NCBI GenBank assembly: GCA_039621445.1 | Contig: CP154954.1 | Span: forward strand, 12,766,716-12,830,715 | Source: Euglena gracilis | Taxonomy: Eukaryota > Euglenida > Euglenophyceae > Euglenales | Length of the DNA stretch: 64,000 bases | Reading direction: 5' to 3' | Shown here: in pieces, positions 55,321 through 64,000 of the stretch | Layout of the letters: the number at the start of each line of letters is the position of its first letter | How positions within the stretch are numbered: position 1 is the first letter of the stretch | Program-made: the position numbers and the translations under genes | Notes under the pieces: model-generated | What the model saw: only the letters and a program-made list of their open reading frames with translations | Databases searched by the model: none | Told to the model about the DNA's origin: nothing

Positions 55321-55648
55321 TGATTGGTATGGACGGGGTATTCTGGGTGTGGGTGGGGGTGGGGATGGGAGGGGATGGGGAGGGAGGTGGGGGGGCGCTG
55401 CAGAGGGGGGAGGCCTCGCACGGGTTGCACGCCCACCTCCAGCCGGTGCTGCCCGAACTGGAGGGCCGGAGATACCAGCTCCGGCCGGCCGGGGGTGGCA
55501 CACCTGCGATGTCGCCGCCTCCGCGTCCGTGCTGGTCGTCGTCTCCTGCTGCCGCCGCTGCCGCCGCCGTCCGCCGCGACGATGGCCTCGCAGGGGATCC
55601 CACGGGTTGGGATGAGAGGGGATCGGAGGGGGGCCGGCCCTTGCCTCC
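55319..55648 (-). repeat. Family B pseudo-LTR, 3' copy of PLE-5
   Basis: Close match to 40467-40792 and the other family B copies; bounded by (CT)n at both sides (55237-55318 and 55650-55668). Confidence 0.85.
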
Positions 55649-55669
55649 CTCTCTCTCTCTCTCTCTCCT

Positions 55670-57039
55670 CTCCGCGATGGTCTCGATGTGGTTGGGGGCT
55701 CCGACTCCCCCCGAAAGTGGCGTTGAGCTTGGCATTTTTCTTGTAGCTTCTTCAGCTCCTTGCTGAGGGCGGAGATGCTGTCCGCCATCCTTTTGATCTC
55801 CTTGTGCAGTGCCGCCCCTCGCCGGCTCTGCACCGGCGTCCATGCGACACCTTCGTCTCTTCGGTCTCTTTCTTCTCCTCGGGGTGGGTTGCCCTGCGCA
55901 CTCCCAGGGCGAGAGGGTCTAGAAAGTCTCATGGCTGCTGAAGAAAAAGAATCCCCAGGGCGGCGCCCACGGGCCGCTTCCCTGTTGGGTCGCCAAGGGG
56001 CTTGGGGCCGGGGCAAATCCCGCTTCGCTTGCTCCCCTGCGGACGGGGTTGGCGGGGCACAGGCACCACGCTGCCTGCCACCCGCCCGGACTTGGCTCGG
56101 TCTCGCTCCGGGGACGTGGCTCCCGGAGGGTTGGTGGCCCTGGTGGGGGCCGTGGGGGTGGCGCCTTGGACCGGGGTGATCGGCCTCCCCGATCCTGGCA
56201 CCTTCATGCCAGTCATGCGTCTGGCGCTCGAGGTCCGCGGGGCGCTCGACGTTCTGGGCTGCTGCGGCTTCTTGCCATTCTTGGATGATGCTCCGCCGCT
56301 GGGGGCCGCACGAGGCCCAGACCTGGTTCTGCAGGTCCGGGTCCCATGATTCGTACATGGCTTGTCCTCGTCCTGCTTCTCGTGGATCCTTCAGCACCGC
56401 CTTCCACTCCTCGTACTTGGCTCGCCACTCGGCAGGCCACTCACTCAATGAAGTGAACTTCCTCTTCTTCGTGGGGCCTTGGGAAGAGGTGTCGTCGTCG
56501 GTGGTGTCGCTGGGTGGCGGCGGGGGAGCGGTGAGGAGGGGGCGGTTGGGGGCCTCGATGGCGGGAATGGGGAGACCTTGGAGGAGGGCCAAGGAAGACG
56601 AGGAGGAGGAGGGGCCGATGGTGAGTGCGTTGAGATGCACATTCTGCACGATGGAGGGGGCTTGTGGCGCGGAGGGAGGGAGGTAGATGGGGATGGGTAC
56701 CCGAACCTCCACGGGGACGGGGACGGGCATGGGGACCCGGACCTCCACGGGGACTTGCACGGGGACCGGGACGACCCGCTCGATGACCCGATCCACGAAG
56801 ACGGGCTCCCGCACGGGAACGGGGACCTGCCTCTCGACGATGACGACCCGCTCCTGGAGGACCTCACGGGTGGGTGGGGGGAGGCATGGGGTTGGGGAGG
56901 CGGAGTCCGGGTTGGAGAGAGGGGGGGCTTGGGAGGCTCTGGGGCCGTTGGGGCGCTGGGGGATTGGGAGGCGGTGCTTGGCTGCGCTGCAACCCCCTCG
57001 AGGGCGTCCGTCTCCGTCTCCATGGCCGTGGGCTGGCAA
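55670..57039 (-). CDS. PLE-5 gag-like region, Val-Pro repeat to coiled coil
   Basis: A minus frame of 628 codons that continues past the pseudo-LTR to 55153. It shows the Val-Pro repeat (56690-56870), KRKFTSLSEWPAEWRAKYE, HDWHEGARIGEADHPGP (56170-56215) and the coiled coil HKEIKRMADSISALSKELKK. The Pro-rich repeats upstream (57040-57640) are in another frame because of small deletions near 56940. The N-terminal segment after the GEADHPGP motif differs from PLE-3 (for example SFSSAAMRLSRPSRP), which marks a sub-lineage. Confidence 0.65.
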
Positions 57040-57640
57040 CTCTCAGGCCCGCCCGGGCTCCCCGGGGGCGGGATCCTTGGCGGCGTCACCCCCGGTTCAC
57101 CGCCCAGCGTAAACCCCGCTCCGGTGTGGGCCAGCCTGTCGCTTGGGGCGTCCCCCCTCGGTTCTGAGGGCGAGTCTGGCAGCACGATCACGGACCCGCC
57201 CGGGCTCCCTGGGGCTGAGATCCTTGGCGGCGTCACCCCCAGTTCACAGCCCGACGTAAACCCCGTCACGGTGTGGGCCAGTCCGTGGCTCGGGGCGTCC
57301 CCCTCGCTGTCCTCAGGCCCGCCCGGGCTCCCCGGGGGCGGGATCCTTGGCGGCGTCACCCCCGGTTCACTGCCCGGCGTAAACCCCGCCCCGGTGTGGG
57401 CCGGCCTGGTGCTGCGGCTGTTTGGGGCGTCCCCCTCCTCTTGACTGATTGGTAGAGGCTCGCCCGGGCTCGCCGGGGGCGGGATCCTTGGCGGCATCAC
57501 CCCCGGGTCCTTGCCCTTGCTGCTCACGGATTGGGCGCACCTCACCTCTGGGGCGTCCCCCTCTCTGAGCCCTGGCCAGTGGACGGATCGGGACGCTCCT
57601 CTCGGGGCCTGCTGCTTGCCGTGGCGCACGTGGGCCTCCC
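57040..57640 (-). pseudogene. PLE-5 proline-rich repeat segment
   Basis: The minus frame carries four units of the pattern GDAPS...AHTGAGFT...GVTPPRIPPPGSPGGP (one variant with HTVTGFTSG), each about 40 residues. It links the RT to the Val-Pro repeat. It is out of frame with the next segment. Confidence 0.65.
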
Positions 57641-57792
57641 GGTCGATGATCATCACGCCCCCGTCGGAGGGCTGGGAGGCGGAGGGGGAAGGGGGCGGCG
57701 TCATCTCGGCCAGCAGGTCGTCGATGCCCCCGGGGAGGGGGGTGGGGTGGCCGAAGACAGAGAGAAAATCGGCCTGGGAGGGGGCATGGGCC

Positions 57793-59020
57793 TCATCGAG
57801 GGGGAGGGCTGTGGTGGGGGCTGGAGTGGAGCCACTTCCACACCTTGGAAAACCAGGTGCGGAGCTCACGGACGCGGATGTCGGTGGCGTGCCAGCGCTG
57901 GAAGAGGAAGCGGCTCCACACCGACTGCACCAGCCGACGGGAGTACCCCCGCCAGATGGCGTTGCGGAAGACGTTGGCCACGGACTGCTTGAAATCCCCC
58001 ATGTGGCTGCAGGCCATCCGGGCGAACTCCAGGCGGCCCATGATGACCCCGCCCAGCTGCTCGGTGGGGGCGGTGGTGGTGGCCAGGGGGTAGCGGACGA
58101 TGTGGTGGGGGTACTCCTCCTCCCGGTTGTGGACGGTGGTGTGGACCACGCGGTCCCCGTTGGAATCGCATTGGATGTACACCCGGACGCCCAGGCACAC
58201 CACGGACTCGCCAGAGCCCGTGGTCTTGTACTCCATACCGTACTCGGCTGCCGAGGGGAGGGGCATGGTGGTGGGGTGGACGATGTCGTCGATGTATCGG
58301 GACACGGCGGAGGACCGGAGCTGGGGAGGGAGGGCGTACATGTGGTCGCGCTCCACGGGGTAGCAGGCCAGGTTGGCCAGCTGTGTGGCGGGGGGGAGGC
58401 CCATGGGCATGCCCCGGATCTGGCGCCGCCGATCCCCGCCGGTGGTGAGGGACGGTGGGGTGGCGGGGTCCACCCCAGCGGGGGTCTTGGTCTCCACACT
58501 GTCGATTCCCCAGAACGCCTTGATGCCCTCCTGCTGCTGCCGCCGCTCATCCTTTTCCCGGAGGGCAGCCTCGATGTGCTTTAGGAGCGACACCAAGGCC
58601 TTGCTCAGGGCGTAGAGGGGCTGCCGGGGGGGCTCCTTGGAGGCGGTGGGGGCGGAGGCGGGGGCGGACTCAGAGGCGGGGGCGGGGGACCCGGGGTCGG
58701 GGTCGTGGTTCTTGCGCATCCCGGCGATAAACCGGAACTTCTTCTTCGCCGGCTTCCATATGCCGTAGTTATACACGACGCCGGCGCCTGTGGGGAAGTG
58801 CAGCCGCTGGTTGACCTCTGATAGCCGGGCAACCACCTCCCTCCAGGTGTCGGTCACGTCCTCGAACACGGTGGAGTCCGCCAGGTAGGTGGCCATCTGC
58901 TTCTGGTACCACCGCTTGCAGACGAACATCAGGCCATGGGGGGCCCGGTCGTCGTGGAGGAAGACGAGGACCTGGTGGGCCTCCCGCATTTGCTGTGAAA
59001 GGCCGGGGAAGCCGGCGGAC
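57793..59020 (-). pseudogene. PLE-5 reverse transcriptase lacking motif A
   Basis: The minus frame (59079-57793) keeps the entry segments FLHDDRAPHGLMFVCKRWY and RFIAGM, then GIKAFWGIDSVE, and jumps straight to TKTPAGVDPATPP. About 52 residues including DFTTMYT are missing in frame. A second in-frame loss removes about 30 residues before RRQIRGMPMG. Motifs B and C (SRYIDDIVHP, 58283-58306) and the thumb remain. Without the motif A Asp the enzyme cannot be active. The first deletion joint shares CTCC with the undeleted sequence. Confidence 0.88.
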
Positions 59021-60265
59021 CAGCTCTTCTCTGACGGCCGAGCACCGCCAGTTGGTGGTGCAGCGGGCCTCCACGGCATCGGCCCACTCGCCCAGCTTCC
59101 GGAGGTAGGTGGCGTCGGTGGGGTTGCTGCGCGCCGCCCACTCGGTGTACTGGTTCAGCGCCCGGCGGAGGTCGTGGAGGACGGTGTCGGGGGGGCCCTC
59201 CAGCCGGAACTTCTTGCCCTTGGCCGCCAGGGTTTGCAGGTACGACCACCGCAGCAGCTCGGACTCGTTGCTCACCACGTGGCCCTCGTGGAAGGCCGCC
59301 GGCTCCTTCCGGCGGAGGGCCGTGTGACACTGGCAGCCCTCGAGGTCGTCGGCCTGCGCGGCGGCCACGTCCAGCTCGCTGGAGACCTGGGCGTAGTTGC
59401 ACAGCCACGCCTGCCACTGCGGGGCGAACTTGTCGCAGACCATGATGGCGGCGGCGACGTCCGGGTTGGGGTGGAGCTTGTAGACGGCCTCCTCCCGCAA
59501 CACCTTGCGCAGCTCCAGGTGGCGGGCGCCGTTGTTGGAGTAGGAGAACTTCAGGAACTGCCGCTCGGGGGCCTCCTTCCTCTTCGCCTTGATGAGCTCC
59601 ACCAGCTTGCACTCCAGCGAGAGGTGGCCGGAGCGCCGGTCGTCGTCCGGGACGTGCTGCTGCAGCCAGTCCAGGGTGGAACACAGCCGCGCCTTGCCCC
59701 AGGAGCGTGCCTCCGCCAGGGCGCTGGAGTCCCCTTGGTGGCAGCGGCGGAGCCACTTGGCTAAGTCAGGGCTGGGCGGAGGGTCGCCTTGGGATGTGGG
59801 GGCGGGGTCGGGGCTGGGGAGGGTGTGCTGGCGGCGGAGCGCCTTCCGGCTGACGGGGAAGCCGGGGTAGGCGGCGTTGAAGCCGTGGGGCCACATGGAG
59901 TTGAGGAGGCCCACCCACTTGCGCTCACGGGCGAGGGCATCCCGGCGGGCGAGGGCGCGGCGGTCAGCCCGGGGGAAGCTGTCGGGTGAGGGGAGCCTCT
60001 CGATGGGGATCATGAGGAAGGAGAAGGGGGTGGGGTCGTTGGCCAGGGCGTCGTGCAGGGCGTCGGCGCAGCGCCCTCGGCTCCACCAGTGCTCCTTGGT
60101 CCGCTTGTAGACCTTCCGCGTGGTCTGCCCGACGTAGAGCCGCCCCGTGGGGAAGTGGAAGAGGGCGTAAATCCAGCCGGGGGCATCCCACAGGGCGGCC
60201 ACGTTGCCGCAATCCACGGCGGCGTTGGCTGGGTCGGAAGAGCGGAGCTGCAGGACCTTACGCAT
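59020..60265 (-). CDS. PLE-5 GIY-YIG endonuclease and connector
   Basis: A minus frame from the Met at 60265 (MRKVLQLRSSDPANAAVDC). It holds GWIYALFHFPTGRLYVGQT, KRTKEHWW and RERKWVGLLNSMWPHGFN, that is, a complete-looking GIY-YIG domain. CDKFAPQWQAWLCNY, CQCH and FHEGHVVSNESELLRW follow. A 2-bp deletion near 59018 shifts the frame before the RT entry segment. The leader upstream (60302-60511) is separated from it by a TAG at 60302. Confidence 0.85.
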
Positions 60266-60589
60266 GGTCTTGTTGCGCCAGGATTGCCGCCCCCAGCTGC
60301 GCTACATCCACTGAAGGTGGTCCTGCCAGCTCCACTGCCCCTCGTTGCGGCGGTGGCGGGACGGCTGGGGGTCATGCTTGTCGTAGGGCTCGGCGATGGG
60401 GAGGGCGCGGTCATCCCGGGAGTGGGACGGCCTGGGGGGCCTTCGGGAAGGGGGTTGCCCGGGAGGGCGCTCGGGGGGAGGCCTGGGGGTGCGAGAAACC
60501 TCACCAGGCAATTCTGAGTGGACCCCGGGGAAAGCTCCCCGAGCCGCAGGAACTGCGGAAATCTCTCTTCTTGATTGGTACTTGCCGCT

Positions 60590-60850
60590 GTGGGTGTGTG
60601 GCGGTCCCCGTGCGTGCGTGCGTGCTGCGGGGGCGGCCTCCCCCCATGGTCTTCCGCACGCCTTTCACGCCACCCCCCGGACCCCGCTCCAGGGCCCCGG
60701 GGGCCCGGGGATGCCCACCCCGAAAGCCGGCGCGCCCCCCCAACCCCCCAGGGGCCCCGTGGCGTGTACACCTCGTTCTGGTAACCCGTCATGACTTCAA
60801 CGGCTGCAGTTAATTCCGTGCCCGCACGCGGGTTTCGGGATATCTCCGTG
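60590..60850. repeat. Dispersed repeat shared with 27815-28050
   Basis: Starts with GTGGGTGTGTGGCGGTCCCC and follows the 27815-28050 sequence with many small indels to about GGTTTCGGGATATCTCCG. It lies directly upstream of PLE-5 on the coding strand. Confidence 0.75.
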
Positions 60851-60859
60851 CCGTGTCGT

Positions 60860-60927
60860 CGTCTCTCTCTCTTCTCCTCTCTCTCCCCTCTCTCTCTCTC
60901 TCACTCTCCTCTCCGCGATGGTCTCGA

Positions 60928-60979
<52 letters not shown>

Positions 60980-61020
60980 CCTCTCTCTCCCTCTCTCCTC
61001 TCTCTCCCCATCCCCTCCCT
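60860..61020. repeat. CT-rich tract with (CT)n
   Basis: An almost pure pyrimidine stretch with a core (CT)n at about 60930-60977, closing the retroelement cluster on the right. Confidence 0.9.
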
Positions 61021-61360
61021 AGACAGGGGGCGGTGGGGGGATCGTGGTCGGGGGATGGGGGGTGGGGGGGGCCGTGGGGGGGTGGCGCGGGGGGAGCGAG
61101 CTGGGGGGATCGTAGCGGGGGGGTGGTGGGGGGGGAATCGGGGGGGGGGAGGGGGGGAGGGGGGAGATGGGGGGGGGGGGGGGACGGAGTGGGCGGGGGG
61201 CAGGGGGGCCGGGGGGTGGGGTGGGTGAAGGGGGAGGTGGGTGGGTGGGGGGAGTAGCCCTTATGGGTGTTATTCAATTCGTGTTGGGTGGTTGGGAGGT
61301 GGGGTTGGGGGGGTAGGGGGGGGTGGGGGGGGGGGCTCCTCGGGGGGGGAAATGGCAGTG
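61021..61360. repeat. G-run tract
   Basis: About 340 bp dominated by runs of 4-15 G separated by short words, with very little C. It is prone to G-quadruplex formation and to sequencing error. No gene. Confidence 0.85.
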
Positions 61361-61735
61361 GGGGTGCCCATGGAGTGCGTTCATGTCGGTGCGATGTTTC
61401 TTGTTTGTCTTGGTTTTTGTGGTTGTGGTTTTTCAATGTGTTTTGAGGGTTTGGGGGGGGTTTTTGTTTTCTCTCGCTTTTTTTGTTTTTTTTTTTCTGG
61501 TTTTCTCTGAATCGGTTTGTCTTTGTAATGGGGTTTGGTTTGAGAACTCAGTTTTTCTTTGTTTTCTTTTTATTTTCTAGCTTTTTTTTCTTTTTGTTTC
61601 TACTTTTTTTTTTTTTTTTTCTCTCTTTTTTTTTTTTATTTTATTTTGTTTTTTTTTTTGTTTTTTTTTTTTTTTAATCCTTTATTTTCAGTGTTTTTTT
61701 TTTTTTTTTAATTTTTTTTTAAGCCAGGGCACCCT
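61361..61735. repeat. T-rich tract
   Basis: G/T-rich, then nearly pure T (about 61540-61720), with T-runs of 8-15. No gene. Confidence 0.85.
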
Positions 61736-61774
61736 ACCAGGGGATTTCTTATAGTGGGGGGGGCGGGGGGCGGG

Positions 61775-62225
61775 AGTCCAGCCAGCCAGCCAGCTCAAAT
61801 TCCAGCCAGCAGCCCAAATTCGGCCCCCCCCCCCCGGGGGGTGAAATAAAGTCGGGTCCAGCCCGGCCAGAGGCCGGGCCAACCGGCCGAAGGCTGGGCC
61901 AGCCAGCCGCAGGCTGGCCAGCCAATTGGGCTGCCCAGGTCACCTATCCCTGCATTTTCCCCCCTCACCACAGCTTCCTCCATCACAGCCCCCCGGCCTT
62001 GATCTCTTGATCACTCCATCCACCAAAGTTTCGAAAATGGCATTTTTTTGAAAATTTTGTTTTTCACCAACCCAGCCCAGCCCAGCCCCCTCCAGCCCCG
62101 GACCTCCCCCTCCTCCCCCCCCACCCCTCACCCCCGGGGTGGGGGGTCCAGCCAGCCAGCTCAAATCCAGCCAGTGGCCTTTTTGCCAGCCGGAGGCTGG
62201 ACCCCCCCGGGGGGTGCTTAAGAAA
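61775..62225. repeat. CCAGCCAG / GGCTGGAC hairpin repeats
   Basis: Several copies of CCAGCCAGCTCAAAT and its partial complements (GGCTGGACCCCCCC, GGCCAGCC) around C-run/G-run cores near 61828 and 62208. Related words occur at 16725-16790 and 19045-19100. A dispersed hairpin repeat; non-coding. Confidence 0.5.
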
Positions 62226-63243
62226 TCCCCTGACCCCAGTGGCACTGTTCATTCATTCGTTTTGTTTGAGAAGTTGTAGTTGGTCTGTTTACAATTTTGG
62301 TGCCTTTAACCCAGCAGGATGGACAGCGAAGCGCCCTGCTCCTGATAGCCCGTCTCCCCATTCCCTCGGTGCCCATGCCACGCCTCTGCCAACCGCGACC
62401 CTTTGCTTTGTTCATGACCCCTATTCTTTCAACTGTCCCTGGTTTGATGCCAAGAAAATTCTTCAAAGTCTTTTCAGAGAAGCCTTGGAGTCACAATCCA
62501 GTTTTTCTGCTTTTCAAGTTGTATTTGCCGTCTTCCAGCATCCCCCCAACCAGCTGTTTCTTATTTGGGCTTGCTGGTTCCCCTGATTTTGAAACAGCCG
62601 GATAATCAGCGCCGGGTTCAGTAATGGCTGAGTGCATTTGACAAAATAACGAGAAACATGTTTTAATGTGGTCCACCCACCCACCACCCCCACACTCAAG
62701 AGAAGCTTGGCCAGCTCTCTTTTCATTTCTAACGTTTTCTTTTACGGCCAGTTGCACGGTCGTCAGCGCATTTCGTTCTTTATGTGTATGTCATAAATGT
62801 TATGCCGTTACGTACACCATTCCTTTGCCAGCTGTTTATCGTTCGTTCTTTGTAGTTTCGCTTATTTTTTTCTCAAATCAATTCGTTTGAAGTCAATGTA
62901 CTCAGTTTATTATTTTGAGGTTCGCTAAGAAACCAATTTGCTAAAATTTCGTCACGTTGATCCCAGGGACTGCGCCAATGGACCCCGTGCCATATGCTGA
63001 CGACACATCCCAGCATCTTCTCGGCCTGAGAATGGAACACGAAGTAAAAACCCTGTGATAAGAGGGTGGGAAAAAGAGAAATGGGGCAGGACAATAAAAA
63101 AAAATAAAAAAAGGGGATGGAACGAATCAGAAAACAAAAAAGAATGAGATGCAACCATCCGAACCAACACCCCCCCCCCCAACAACACACCACCACGCCC
63201 CACCCCCCACACACCCCCCCCCCCCCCCCCAATCGGGCCCCCC
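62226..63243. other. Gene-poor stretch
   Basis: No supported gene. A plus frame at 62239-62586 contains a helix-like stretch (FDAKKILQSLFREALESQS, about 62440-62500), but it has no ATG and no clear splice pair. Confidence 0.3.
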
Positions 63244-63582
63244 GAATAGAAGCCCCCCCCCCCCCTCGGTTTTTGACCAACGTTCCGAATAGTGCCCCCC
63301 CCCGAGTAGTAGGCCACTCCCCGTGGGTTGTCTGTGAATTGAGACAGCAAGTGCTTTGGCTCCTTCAGCCATTGGTTAAATGAGGGTTGGGTGAATTTAC
63401 ATTTTCTGATCCAATGCATCCACAAGAGTATATTTGCAGTAAATTTGACATGGTTTGGAAAGGTAAGATACGTAGACCCACAAACCATTTTTCCGAATAG
63501 TGACCCCCCCCCCGAATAGAAGCCCCCCCCCCCCCGGTGTTCGACCAACTTTCCGAATAGTAGCCCCCGGGGGCTTCTATTC
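63244..63582. mobile_element. Foldback element, family 4 (GAATAGAAG ends)
   Basis: The left end is GAATAGAAG plus a C-run (63244 on) and the right end a G-run plus CTTCTATTC (63569-63582). Internal C-run units repeat TGACCAAC..TTCCGAATAGT. The last 28 bp (63555-63582) form an almost perfect palindrome around CCCCCGGGGG. Non-coding. Confidence 0.5.
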
Positions 63583-64000
63583 AGGATGGGGTTTACCAGA
63601 GGTCTCCACATGGACCTGGACCCGGCCCCTGAAAAACCTGGTTGTTGAGAGGGTGTGGCAGGGTGAAGAAGCCACTGCCGGTGGTGGTTGGGGTGGTATG
63701 TGATGTGGTCTGTCTGAAGAGATTCATCCCCGCTGCAAATTCGGTGGGATCTCCCGACCCTTCCCGGGACATAGACCATTCTCTCCGCTGTGGACCATTT
63801 CCCCTGCAGCCTTGGCAAACCACCGCCTGCACACGCCTTGACAAACACCCCAAACACGCACCCCTTCCCTCCTCTTAACCCCATCATTTTCCCCCTCCGT
63901 AAATCGCCCAAACAAAATGTAAAATCCGAGGCGGGGGGAGCCAGAAAATTTGGAATCCACTTTTGGATACCTGAGACTCCGGAAGCTTCGTCGGCCTCCC
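63583..64000. other. Gene-poor stretch
   Basis: No supported gene; open frames here are extensions of a long repeat-derived minus frame. Confidence 0.3.

Larger units (their letters stand above)
55319..60581 (-). mobile_element. PLE-5: Penelope-like element, family B, defective RT
   Basis: A minus-strand copy with pseudo-LTR (55319-55648), gag-like region, RT, connector, GIY-YIG endonuclease and leader. The upstream pseudo-LTR is reduced to its first bases (TTCTTGATTGGTA near 60568-60581), then switches to the dispersed repeat 60590-60850. Defects: a TAG at 60302, a 2-bp deletion near 59018, loss of RT motif A, a 23-bp deletion after the RT, and a frameshift near 56940. Confidence 0.88.

Noticed and set aside
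62952-63911. Minus open frame of about 319 codons
   Set aside because: It runs through the family 4 foldback, and its Gly-rich GGGGFYSGG stretches are translations of the C-run repeat units.

Overview
The window is eukaryotic nuclear DNA, most likely from a unicellular alga or other protist. The evidence is GT and CT microsatellites, C- and G-homopolymers everywhere, short exon-like stretches with GT/AG-type borders, and retroelements of purely eukaryotic families. The species cannot be fixed from the sequence, and no complete host gene can be supported.

Layout. Bases 1-21,475 and 60,860-64,000 are mixed-composition, gene-poor DNA. They hold simple repeats, hairpin (foldback) repeats with C-run/G-run ends, one 1.65-kb terminal-inverted-repeat element and a few possible exons. 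Bases 21,500-60,850 form a GC-rich nest of retroelements. Five minus-strand copies of Penelope-like elements (PLEs) lie at about 21.5-27.6 (family A, old and broken), 40.5-45.9, 46.3-51.7, 52.1-54.6 and 55.3-60.6 kb (family B, closely related, arranged head to tail). A fragment of a third PLE lineage lies at 39.8-40.4 kb, and a stand-alone related gag-like ORF at 28.2-29.5 kb. Between them, at 29.6-39.8 kb, are the two halves of an APE-type LINE in head-to-head orientation, followed by a 1,277-bp tandem duplication.

How the parts work together. The PLEs carry their GIY-YIG endonuclease at the N-terminus, then a Cys/His connector, then a PLE-type reverse transcriptase (motif A DFTTMYT, motif B GMPMGLPPAPQLANL, motif C YIDD). 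This is the permuted order known from Chlamys/Naiad-type PLEs. Unusually, the same reading frame then runs into a long proline-rich, Val-Pro-repeat and coiled-coil region with a conserved GEADHPGP motif. Each copy is bounded by about 0.3-0.5 kb pseudo-LTRs and (CT)n tracts. The LINE has ORF1, a coiled-coil ORF overlapping the endonuclease ORF, an APE endonuclease, RT, RNase H and a C-terminal Cys motif. The arrangement of its two halves fits a 5' inversion made during insertion (twin priming). No copy is clearly intact; PLE-3 (46.3-51.7 kb) is the best preserved.
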